NCBI RefSeq assembly: GCF_019737615.1
Contig: NZ_JAHKKS010000007.1
Span: forward strand, 62,001 to 126,000
Direction of reading: 5' to 3'
DNA: 64,000 nt
Source of the DNA: Sphingobium xanthum
Lineage (GTDB): Bacteria > Pseudomonadota > Alphaproteobacteria > Sphingomonadales > Sphingomonadaceae
The notes under the pieces are model-generated. The model made no database searches. It was not told the origin of the DNA and worked only from the letters and a program-made list of their open reading frames with translations. The translations under genes were made by a program, and so were the position numbers. Shown one piece after another: positions 27,252 to 34,562 of the stretch (positions within the stretch are counted from its first letter, which is position 1; every line of letters starts with the position of its first letter).

Positions 27252-27347
27252 TCCGACGCCATGAACGCATGACAAGCGATTTTGACATCGCAACCTTCTC
27301 CGGCGTCGGTTCGTTGTTCTCTCGCCGGGTAAACCAAGGAGCAAGCC

Positions 27348-27788
27348 ATGAAGATCGATCATGATGCGCTGGTTATGGTGGTGGATGGCGGCAAGATGCT
27401 GCTGTTCCGCAATCACGGCGACGCGAGCTATCCGCATCTCGAGGTGGAGGAGGCGCTGGAACTGAACAATCCGCCCGATCACGAACAGGCGAGCGACGCG
27501 CCAGGCCGCGCTTACTCTTCCGTCGGGACCGCGCGCAGTGCGGTCGAACAGACGGACTTTCACGAACTGGAGGAAATGCGCTTCGCCGCCGATGCCATGG
27601 ACCGGCTGAACAACCGCGCGCTGGCCAACGATTTCGAGAGCCTCATCATCGTCGCGCCGCCCAGGACACTCGGCACCTTGCGCAAACATTATCACAAGGA
27701 ACTGAAGACGCGGCTTTCCGGCGAAGTGGCGAAGGATTTGTCCGGTCATCCCGTTTCGGAGATCGAGGAAATTCTCGCGCAAAGCTGA
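27348..27788 (+). CDS. Host-attachment-family protein (AtsE-like)
   Basis: This 146-residue protein resembles the bacterial host attachment protein family named after an Agrobacterium attachment locus: ALVMVVDGGKMLLFRNHG at the start and FESLIIVAPPRTLGTLRKHYHKELKTRLSGEVAKDLSGHPVSEIEEIL at the end. The fold is predicted to be RNase H-like or eRF1-like, and the true function in free-living bacteria is unclear. A strong AAGGAGCAAGCC ribosome-binding site precedes the ATG. Confidence 0.88.
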   Translation: MKIDHDALVMVVDGGKMLLFRNHGDASYPHLEVEEALELNNPPDHEQASDAPGRAYSSVGTARSAVEQTDFHELEEMRFAADAMDRLNNRALANDFESLIIVAPPRTLGTLRKHYHKELKTRLSGEVAKDLSGHPVSEIEEILAQS

Positions 27789-27847
27789 GTGATCGCTTCG
27801 TCGCGTTTTGCGCTGGCGTTCCCCATTCGTTCTGATATGGGAAGCGC

Positions 27848-29215
27848 ATGGTCAAGCTCAAGCGTCGCTTCGTCTGTCAGGCTTGCGGGTCGCTCTCGCC
27901 GCGCTGGCAGGGGCAGTGCGACGATTGCGGCGAGTGGAACAGCCTCGTCGAGGAGGCGCCGCCGACAACCTTTTCGGCCAAGCATGATCTGCAGGCCGGC
28001 GGCAGCGCGATCACGCTCATCGGCCTCGACAGCAAGGTCGAACTGCCTGCGCGTCTGGGGACGGGCCTTGCCGAGTTCGATCGCGCGCTCGGCGGCGGCC
28101 TCGTCGCCGGCTCGGCGACCTTGATCGGCGGCGATCCCGGCATCGGGAAGTCGACCTTGCTCCTTCAGGCGGCGGCCAGCCTCGCGCGCGGCGGGCGCGG
28201 CGTCGTCTATGTGAGCGGCGAGGAAGCGGCCGATCAGGTCCGCCTCCGCGCGCGCCGCCTCGGCCTCGGCGATGCGCCGGTCCAGCTTGCCAGCGCCACA
28301 TCGGTCCGCGACATTCTGACGACGCTCGGAAACGGGCAGGGCACCGATCTGCTCATCATCGATTCGATCCAGACGATGCACAGCGACATGATCGAGGGCG
28401 CGCCCGGTACGGTCAGTCAGGTGCGCGCCTCGGCACAGGAACTGATCCGCTTCGCCAAGAAGAGCGGCGCCGCACTCATCCTCGTCGGCCATGTCACCAA
28501 GGACGGCTCGATCGCCGGACCGCGCGTGCTGGAGCATATGGTCGACACGGTGCTCAGCTTCGAAGGCGAGCGCAGCCATCAATACCGCATCCTGCGTGCC
28601 ATCAAGAACCGCTTCGGCGGCACGGACGAGATCGGCGTCTTCGCCATGGCCGAGGAAGGGCTGACCGAAGTCGGCAATCCTTCCGCCCTGTTCCTCACCG
28701 AGCGCGACGAGCGGGTCGCGGGCACGGCGGTGTTCCCGGCGCTCGAGGGGACGCGGCCGGTTCTGGTCGAGATCCAGGCGCTCACCGTCCGCCTCGCCAG
28801 CGGCGCCACCCCGCGCCGTGCCGTCGTGGGCTGGGACAGCGGGCGTCTGGCGATGATCCTCGCCGTGCTGGAGGCGCGCTGCGGCCTCAGCTTCTCGGCC
28901 TGCGAAGTCTATCTCAATGTCGCCGGCGGCTATCGGCTTCAGGATCCGGCGGCGGACCTTGCCGTGGCCGGGGCGCTCATCTCGGCCCTGTCCGAACGGC
29001 CGGTGCCGCAGGAGGCCGTCCTGCTCGGCGAAATCGCGCTGTCCGGCGAAGTGCGCCCGGTCGCCCATGCCGCGCTGCGCCTGCGTGAAGCGGCCAAGCT
29101 CGGCTTCCAGCGCGCCCTGCTTCCCGCCGCCAGCACCAAGCATGCCTCCGGGCTTTCCACATCGGGTTTCTCGCGGCTCAGCGATCTTGTTGACCATATG
29201 CTTGGGCGGCACTAG
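27848..29215 (+). CDS. radA: DNA repair protein RadA
   Basis: RadA is a RecA-related ATPase that promotes branch migration of recombination intermediates. The 455 residues contain an N-terminal zinc finger (CQACGSLSPRWQGQCDDCGEW), the Walker A GGDPGIGKSTLLLQ, a Walker B in DLLIIDSIQT, the diagnostic KNRFGGTDEIGVF motif and a C-terminal Lon-like domain with GGYRLQDPAADLAVAGALISA and LLGEIALSGEVRPV. It starts a tightly packed rightward operon; the next gene begins 9 bases downstream. Confidence 0.97.
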   Translation: MVKLKRRFVCQACGSLSPRWQGQCDDCGEWNSLVEEAPPTTFSAKHDLQAGGSAITLIGLDSKVELPARLGTGLAEFDRALGGGLVAGSATLIGGDPGIGKSTLLLQAAASLARGGRGVVYVSGEEAADQVRLRARRLGLGDAPVQLASATSVRDILTTLGNGQGTDLLIIDSIQTMHSDMIEGAPGTVSQVRASAQELIRFAKKSGAALILVGHVTKDGSIAGPRVLEHMVDTVLSFEGERSHQYRILRAIKNRFGGTDEIGVFAMAEEGLTEVGNPSALFLTERDERVAGTAVFPALEGTRPVLVEIQALTVRLASGATPRRAVVGWDSGRLAMILAVLEARCGLSFSACEVYLNVAGGYRLQDPAADLAVAGALISALSERPVPQEAVLLGEIALSGEVRPVAHAALRLREAAKLGFQRALLPAASTKHASGLSTSGFSRLSDLVDHMLGRH

Positions 29216-29224
29216 CCAGCAGGC

Positions 29225-29809
29225 ATGACCGCTCTCGACATTGCCGTCCTGCTCCTCATTGGCGGCCTGGCCATTCGCGGCTTCATCGCCGGCTTCGTGA
29301 CCGAATCCATCGCTCTGGCGGCCCTGATCGCCGGCATGCTGGCGGTGCGCCTGTTCCATGCGCCCGTCACGAACATGCTGAGCGGCCTGATCGGCACCGA
29401 ATATGGCGCGGCCCTCCTCGCCTTCGTTCTGGTCTTTGGCCTCGTCTTCGGCGGCGGCAAATGGGCGGCGCGCTATGCCGGCGGCAAGACCAAGAGCTCG
29501 GCGCTTGGCATGGTCGATCGTCTGCTGGGCGCGGGATTCGGCGCCGTGAAGGGACTGCTCGTCGCCAGCATCTGCTACGTCGTGTTCACGATCGGCTATG
29601 ACGCGCTCTACGGTGTCGAGAGCAACCGCCCGGACTGGATGCGGCTGTCGCGCTCCTATCCGCTGCTGAGCGCGAGCGGTTCGGCGATGAGCGAATGGAT
29701 CGCCGAGAACAGCCGTCAGGGCGGCTTGCTCGGCCCAAGTGCCTCCGACGATCAAGGCGATGAAGAAGAGGGTGAAGACGAAATCCGGAACCTGGCGATC
29801 GCACCATGA
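29225..29809 (+). CDS. CvpA-family inner-membrane protein
   Basis: The 194-residue protein has the four hydrophobic segments and the LDIAVLLLIGGLAIRGFIAGFVTES start typical of CvpA (colicin V production) proteins, with GMVDRLLGAGFGAVKGLLVASI in the middle. The C-terminal tail is acidic (DDQGDEEEGEDE). CvpA proteins affect envelope integrity and biofilm formation in some bacteria, and their biochemical role is not settled. Its stop overlaps the scaffold gene by 4 bases. Confidence 0.9.
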   Translation: MTALDIAVLLLIGGLAIRGFIAGFVTESIALAALIAGMLAVRLFHAPVTNMLSGLIGTEYGAALLAFVLVFGLVFGGGKWAARYAGGKTKSSALGMVDRLLGAGFGAVKGLLVASICYVVFTIGYDALYGVESNRPDWMRLSRSYPLLSASGSAMSEWIAENSRQGGLLGPSASDDQGDEEEGEDEIRNLAIAP

Positions 29810-30243
29810 GCGCGCTCTACAGTCTCGATGTTCTGCGGATGGCCGCCAGCGTCTCGGAATTCCCGCCTCTGGAGAATGCCGACGCGCGAGATGAGCGCCG
29901 CTCGCCCACCTGCGGCAGCCGCATGACGGTCACGCTGAAGCTGGACAAGGATGCCCGGATTGCCGCCATCGGCCTCGACGCCAAGGCCTGCGCGCTAGGC
30001 CAGGCCGCCGCGGCGATCTTCGCCCATGCCGCTGCCGGCCAAGACCGTGCCGCGATCGAGACTGCCAGCGAAGGCTGGCGCGCCTATCTCGCGAAAGAGA
30101 CCGACTCCCTGCCCGATTGGCCGGGCCTCGATCTGCTGGCGACCGGCCGCGACTATCCCGCCCGCCATCCCTCCATGCGCCTCGCCTTTGAGGCAGCGAG
30201 CGCCGCTTTGGCGAGCGCGGAGGCGAAGCAGGCGCATGGTTGA
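29806..30243 (+). CDS. NifU/IscU-like iron-sulfur scaffold protein, third Cys missing
   Basis: The 145-residue protein has the scaffold layout: SPTCGSRMTVTLKLD supplies the first Cys and LDAKACALGQAAAAIFA the second. At the position where IscU/SufU has the third ligand Cys after a His, this protein reads ARHPSMRLAFEAASAAL, so the third Cys is not present. It may bind a cluster differently or act as an accessory factor. It is coupled on both sides, with 4-base overlap to cvpA and 8-base overlap to the antiporter gene. Confidence 0.82.
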   Translation: MSALYSLDVLRMAASVSEFPPLENADARDERRSPTCGSRMTVTLKLDKDARIAAIGLDAKACALGQAAAAIFAHAAAGQDRAAIETASEGWRAYLAKETDSLPDWPGLDLLATGRDYPARHPSMRLAFEAASAALASAEAKQAHG

Positions 30244-32044
30244 GCCGGGGCCCGCTGTCTCCGCAACGGAACTGCTCCTGAGCGAAGGTGTGGTGATGCT
30301 CGGCATTGCACTCGCCATGGTCATCCTGTTCCGCCGGCTCGGTCTGGGTGCCACGCTCGGCTATCTCGTCGCCGGCGCGCTCGTCGGGCCGCATGGCTTC
30401 GGCCTCGTCGGGGGTGGTCAAAGCAAGATGGATATTGCCGAGATCGGCATCGTCCTGCTGCTGTTTCTCGTCGGCCTGGAGCTCAATCCCCAGCGTCTCT
30501 GGCGGCTGCGGCACGATATTTTCGGCCTCGGCCTCCTCCAGGTCGTGCTCTGTGGCCTCGCGCTGACCGGTGTGATCTACGTCGCGACGGGCTTCACCAT
30601 GGGCGCCGCCATCGCGCTCGGCCTGCCGCTGGCGCTTTCCTCCACCGCGCAGGTGCTGCCGAGCCTTAAGGCGAGCGGCCGCATCAATTCGCCCTTCGGC
30701 GAGAAAGCCTTCTCGATCCTGCTGCTTCAGGATCTCGCCATCGTCCCGATGATCACCATCATCGCCGCGCTTTCCCGTGCGCCGGCGGTTCCCGATGCTC
30801 CGCCGGGTTGGATGATGGGGCTTTATACGGTCGGCGCGATCGTCGGCCTCGTCCTGGCCGGGCGCTTCGTCCTCCAGCCGCTGCTGCGCCTCGTCGGCCG
30901 CTTTGGCGAGCGCGAGCTGTTCGTGACGGTCGGCCTGTTCGCGGTGCTGGCCTCCGCCGCGCTCATGCACACGCTGCACCTCTCGACGGCCTTGGGCGCT
31001 TTCATCGCCGGCGTGATGCTGGCGGATTCTCCCTATCGCCACGAGATCGAATCGGACGTCGAGCCGTTCCGCACCATCCTGCTTGGCCTGTTCTTCGTGG
31101 CGGTCGGCATGGTGCTGGATATCGGCGCACTGGCCCGCGCCCCGTTCTTCATCGTCGGCATGGCGCTGGTCCTCGTCGCCGTGAAGGTCGCGCTCATCGT
31201 GCCGCTCGCCATATTGTTCCGCATGCCGAAGGGGCAGGCGCTCGCGCTCGGCCTGCTGCTCAGCCAGGGTGGCGAGTTCGCCTTCGTCCTGTTCGCGCAG
31301 GCACAAGGCGCGCTGCTGATCGCGCCGGAAGCTGCGAGCATGTTCAGCGCCATCGTCACCGTCTCGATGGTCACCACGCCGTTCCTGCTGATGATCGCCC
31401 GCCGCCTCGAATTCTCGACCAAGGAAGAGGATGGCAACGGCCTCGAAGGCCCCGAACGGGCAGGGCGGAATGCCGTCATCATCGTGGGCTATGGCCGCTT
31501 CGGCCAGACCGTCGCGCAGATGCTGATGGGCAAGGGTTGCAAGGTCACGCTGATCGACAAGAAGCCCGCCCAGATCGAGCAGTCCAGCCAGTTCGACATC
31601 AAGGTCTACTATGGCGATGGCACGAACATCGATTTGCTCCGCCGTGCTGGGGCCGACGAGGTCAATCTGCTGGTCTTCGCGATCGACGACCGCAATCTCT
31701 CTGCCGCGACGCTCCAGGAGATCCTGGAAGCCTTCCCGCAGGCCTCCGTCCTCGTGCGTGCTTTTGATCGGCGCCAGCTCATCAGCCTCACCGAGCTTAA
31801 TCTTGGTGGCGTCGTCCGTGAGGTCTACGAATCCGCCGTCGCCATGGGCCGCATCGCTCTGGAAAAGCTCGGCCTCGATCCCGATCAGGTCGATGAGGTG
31901 GAGCGGCAATATCGCGAAAATGACCGCAAACGCCTCGACGTGCAGATTTCGTCGGGCGCGCTGGAGGCGGCGAAAGACCTCATGTACCGGCCCGGCCGCA
32001 CGATGGTGCTGCCGGAGCGGCAGACCATAGGAGACGATGCATGA
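30236..32044 (+). CDS. CPA2-type K+(Na+)/H+ antiporter with RCK domain (Kef-like)
   Basis: The 602-residue protein has about 12 membrane segments of the cation:proton antiporter-2 family: LGYLVAGALVGPHGFGL, IVLLLFLVGLELNPQRLW, LALSSTAQVLPSLKASG and LLSQGGEFAFVLFAQA. A cytoplasmic TrkA-N/RCK NAD-binding domain follows (NAVIIVGYGRFGQTVAQML, YYGDGTNIDLLRRAGA). It resembles KefB/KefC-type efflux systems. No KefF/KefG-type ancillary flavoprotein gene is adjacent. The ATG at 30236 lies inside the end of the scaffold gene. A longer frame extends upstream but overlaps that gene fully and lacks membrane character. Confidence 0.93.
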   Translation: MVEPGPAVSATELLLSEGVVMLGIALAMVILFRRLGLGATLGYLVAGALVGPHGFGLVGGGQSKMDIAEIGIVLLLFLVGLELNPQRLWRLRHDIFGLGLLQVVLCGLALTGVIYVATGFTMGAAIALGLPLALSSTAQVLPSLKASGRINSPFGEKAFSILLLQDLAIVPMITIIAALSRAPAVPDAPPGWMMGLYTVGAIVGLVLAGRFVLQPLLRLVGRFGERELFVTVGLFAVLASAALMHTLHLSTALGAFIAGVMLADSPYRHEIESDVEPFRTILLGLFFVAVGMVLDIGALARAPFFIVGMALVLVAVKVALIVPLAILFRMPKGQALALGLLLSQGGEFAFVLFAQAQGALLIAPEAASMFSAIVTVSMVTTPFLLMIARRLEFSTKEEDGNGLEGPERAGRNAVIIVGYGRFGQTVAQMLMGKGCKVTLIDKKPAQIEQSSQFDIKVYYGDGTNIDLLRRAGADEVNLLVFAIDDRNLSAATLQEILEAFPQASVLVRAFDRRQLISLTELNLGGVVREVYESAVAMGRIALEKLGLDPDQVDEVERQYRENDRKRLDVQISSGALEAAKDLMYRPGRTMVLPERQTIGDDA

Positions 32045-32376
32045 TCGCGAGCCTCGCTGCCATCAGCGCCGCCATCGCCATAGGCGCGGCCGCCTTCGGT
32101 GCCCATGGCGCGCCGAGCGCTCAGGCGGCCGAGTGGCTGCGCACCGGCGGCATGTACCAGCTCGTCCACGCCGTCGCCGTCTTCGCGCTCGCCGGCATGC
32201 CGGGCAGCCGCGCGCCGGTCATCGTGATGCTGATCGGCAGCCTGATCTTCGCCGTCACGCTCTATCTCATGGCCTTCGGCGCCCCGCGCTGGCTCGGTGC
32301 GATCACCCCGATCGGCGGTGTGCTGATGATCGCAGGCTGGCTGTGGGTGGCAGTGCGCTACGGGGCAAAGGTGTAG
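32041..32376 (+). CDS. DUF423 small membrane protein
   Basis: The 111-residue protein contains the family start IASLAAISAAIAIGAAAFGAHG, then LRTGGMYQLVHAVAVFAL and ITPIGGVLMIAGWLWVAV, giving four hydrophobic segments. Function is unknown for the family. The ATG overlaps the antiporter stop by 4 bases, making it the last gene of the radA operon. Confidence 0.9.
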   Translation: MIASLAAISAAIAIGAAAFGAHGAPSAQAAEWLRTGGMYQLVHAVAVFALAGMPGSRAPVIVMLIGSLIFAVTLYLMAFGAPRWLGAITPIGGVLMIAGWLWVAVRYGAKV

Positions 32377-32557
32377 GGGGCGTTCCTCCCTTCGTTCCCG
32401 TGCCTCTGTCCTACAGCCGCATCTTCATGGCATGAAATTCACGATCGATTGATCCGGCTGCATCAGGCCGCTCCTTCTCATCGTCCGAAAATCCGCAGAA
32501 ATCCGGGGCCGTTCGCGGCTCCCGCAAGACTTTTGCCGAAATCACCATGGCTCATAT

Positions 32558-32625
32558 GCGGGATGATAGAGAAGTTATCTCGGCAAGCCATTGAATCGCG
32601 ATGATTCTCTATTCACGCATCCCGC
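32558..32625. repeat. Imperfect inverted repeat between convergent DUF423 and aroB genes
   Basis: GCGGGATGATAGAGAA (32558-32573) pairs with TTCTCTAT (32605-32612) and CATCCCGC (32618-32625), giving 16 paired bases interrupted only by a 5-base bulge on one side and enclosing a 31-base loop. It lies downstream of both flanking genes, so it may terminate transcription or form a small structured RNA. No long T run follows on either strand. The rest of 32377-32656 shows nothing recognisable. Confidence 0.6.
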
Positions 32626-32656
32626 GCTAGAATGCCCAGATCCCTGACAAAAGCGG

Positions 32657-33754
32657 TCAGGCAGCGTCCAGATAGGCCGCGACATCGTCCAGCTGGACGT
32701 CCTTGGCGAGATATGTCTGGCCAATCCCACGCGCGAGCAGGAAGGGCAGGGTGCCGGCGCTCATCTTCTTGTCGTGGAGCATATGCTCGACCAGCCGCTC
32801 GCCCGAAGCGCTGATGCCGGCATCGCCAAGCGAAGCGGGGAGGCCGGCAGCGCGCAGATGCGCGACGACACGGCCGGTTTCCTGGCCGCTGCACTCGCCG
32901 CGCCGAGTCGAGTAACCGAACGCCAGCGCCATTCCGGCGGCGACGCCTTCGCCATGGAGCAGCTTGTCGGAAAAGCCGGTCTCGGCTTCGAGCGCATGGC
33001 CGAACGTATGGCCGAGATTGAGCAGCGCGCGCCGCCCGCTGGTCTCGCGCTCGTCATCGGCGACGATGGCGGCCTTGGCGGCAACGCTCTTGGCGATGGC
33101 ATAGGCGCGGGCCTCGCTGTCGCCGGCCAGCAGCTTCCCGACATTGGCCTCGCACCATTCGAAGAAGCCGGCATCGTCGATCAGGCCGTACTTCACGACC
33201 TCGGCATAGCCGGCGCGCACTTCGCGCAGCGGCAGCGTGTCGAGCGTGTCCGGGTCGATCAGCACCAGCGAAGGCTGATGGAAGGCGCCGAGCAGATTCT
33301 TGCCCGCCCGGCTGTTGATCGCCGTCTTGCCGCCGACCGAGCTGTCGACCTGCGAAAGCAGGGTGGTCGGGATCTGGATGAAATTGCACCCGCGCTTTAC
33401 GATCGAGGCGGCAAAGCCCACCAGATCGCCGATGACGCCACCGCCGAGCGCGATGACATGGTCACGCCGCTCGATGCCATGCTCGATCATCCGATCGGTC
33501 AGCGCCTCGAGCTGCGGCCAGCTCTTGGTCGCCTCGCCCGCGGGCAGCGTGACCAGTTCGGCGGCGAGGCCGGCGCCTTCAATCGCGGCCTTCAGGCGCG
33601 GCCACTGCGCCTCGGCGACACGCTCGTCGGTGATCACCAGGAACGGGCGACCCGTGGCATAGGGCGCGAGCGCCTCACCCGCGCGATCGAGCAGGCCGGC
33701 TTCGATCCGCACGTCATAGCTGCGATCGCCAAGGGAAACGGGGACGATGGTCAT
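32657..33754 (-). CDS. aroB: 3-dehydroquinate synthase
   Basis: AroB makes 3-dehydroquinate from DAHP in the shikimate pathway, using NAD and a divalent metal. The 365 residues show the core signatures ALGGGVIGDLVGFAASIVKRG, FIQIPTTLLSQVDSSVGGKTAIN, KNLLGAFHQPSLVLIDPD, EVVKYGLIDDAGFFEW and LLNLGHTFGHALEAETGF with the metal-binding His residues. Its ATG overlaps the aroK stop by 4 bases, the usual aroK-aroB pair. Confidence 0.97.
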   Translation of the reverse strand: MTIVPVSLGDRSYDVRIEAGLLDRAGEALAPYATGRPFLVITDERVAEAQWPRLKAAIEGAGLAAELVTLPAGEATKSWPQLEALTDRMIEHGIERRDHVIALGGGVIGDLVGFAASIVKRGCNFIQIPTTLLSQVDSSVGGKTAINSRAGKNLLGAFHQPSLVLIDPDTLDTLPLREVRAGYAEVVKYGLIDDAGFFEWCEANVGKLLAGDSEARAYAIAKSVAAKAAIVADDERETSGRRALLNLGHTFGHALEAETGFSDKLLHGEGVAAGMALAFGYSTRRGECSGQETGRVVAHLRAAGLPASLGDAGISASGERLVEHMLHDKKMSAGTLPFLLARGIGQTYLAKDVQLDDVAAYLDAA

Positions 33755-34290
33755 CGGCCAATGGCTCTCATGATCTTGTCGATGGTGGCATCATGCGGCG
33801 AATCCGTGCTGATCACGCGGATCGGCGCCTGCGAATAATAAGGTTGCCGCTCGGCCGCGAGGCGCATCAGCACGTCGCGCGGATTGCGGTTCTTGAGCAG
33901 CGGGCGCCCTTCGCGGCGCGAGACGCGCTCGACAAGGATGTCGATATTGGCGTCGAGCCAGACCGCCACTGCCTTCTCGAGGATCAGCTTGCGCGTCTCC
34001 TCATTGACGAAGGCGCCGCCGCCCGTCGCGATCACCTTGGGCGTGCCGTCGATCAGCCGGGCGATCACGCGCCGCTCGCCATCGCGAAACTGCGCTTCGC
34101 CATAGGTGTCGAAGATTTCCTGCACGCTCATGCCCGCCGCCCGTTCGATCTCGTCATCGGCATCGATGAAGGGCAGGCCGAGCCGCGCGGCGAGGCGGCG
34201 ACCGATGGTGGACTTGCCCACGCCCATCAGCCCGACCAGCACGAGGGAAGGGAGCGCATCCCGTTCCTCATATTTATCGTTTCGCCCCAT
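33751..34290 (-). CDS. aroK: Shikimate kinase
   Basis: AroK phosphorylates shikimate with ATP. The 179-residue protein has the P-loop VLVGLMGVGKSTIGRRLA, the shikimate-binding FIDADDEIERAAGMSVQEIF, GEAQFRDGERRVI, IATGGGAFV and RREGRPLLKNRNP in the lid. I chose the ATG at 34290 (MGRNDKYEERD), which leaves a normal-length N-terminus; in-frame starts further upstream add non-family sequence. It leads the aroKB operon and is divergent from the small membrane-protein gene that precedes xerD. Confidence 0.95.
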   Translation of the reverse strand: MGRNDKYEERDALPSLVLVGLMGVGKSTIGRRLAARLGLPFIDADDEIERAAGMSVQEIFDTYGEAQFRDGERRVIARLIDGTPKVIATGGGAFVNEETRKLILEKAVAVWLDANIDILVERVSRREGRPLLKNRNPRDVLMRLAAERQPYYSQAPIRVISTDSPHDATIDKIMRAIGR

Positions 34291-34382
34291 GACGAGCGCG
34301 GCTATACAGCCGCCGACGCTTGAGGCAACGGCCATCATCCGCTTGCCCGGCACCTGAAACGGTAAGGGCACATAATCCCGTC

Positions 34383-34556
34383 ATGAAACTCAGCCGCCGC
34401 GATCCCTACCGCGCCCGTCGACATCCTTTGTTCTTCCTTGGGCCGCTCTTCCTCGTCCTCTTCGTGGCTCTGCTCGTCATTTCCTGGTGGAATGGCGGCG
34501 AGAAGCCGACCGGGCAGATTGAAATGGCCGTGCCCGCCGACAAGCTGGGCGGATAA
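34383..34556 (+). CDS. Small single-pass membrane protein, 57 residues
   Basis: The product has a basic start (MKLSRRDPYRARRHP), one strong membrane segment (LFFLGPLFLVLFVALLVISWW) and a short outer tail (NGGEKPTGQIEMAVPADKLGG), giving an N-in orientation by the positive-inside rule. No family is recognised. It ends 6 bases before the next gene and probably forms an operon with it and xerD-accA. Confidence 0.7.
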   Translation: MKLSRRDPYRARRHPLFFLGPLFLVLFVALLVISWWNGGEKPTGQIEMAVPADKLGG

Positions 34557-34562
34557 GGTTGC

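Noticed and set aside
27252..27782. Long N-terminal extension of the EEP-family gene overlapping the host-attachment gene
   Set aside because: The extension is antisense to a well-supported gene with its own strong ribosome-binding site, and the EEP fold starts at VASYNIR.
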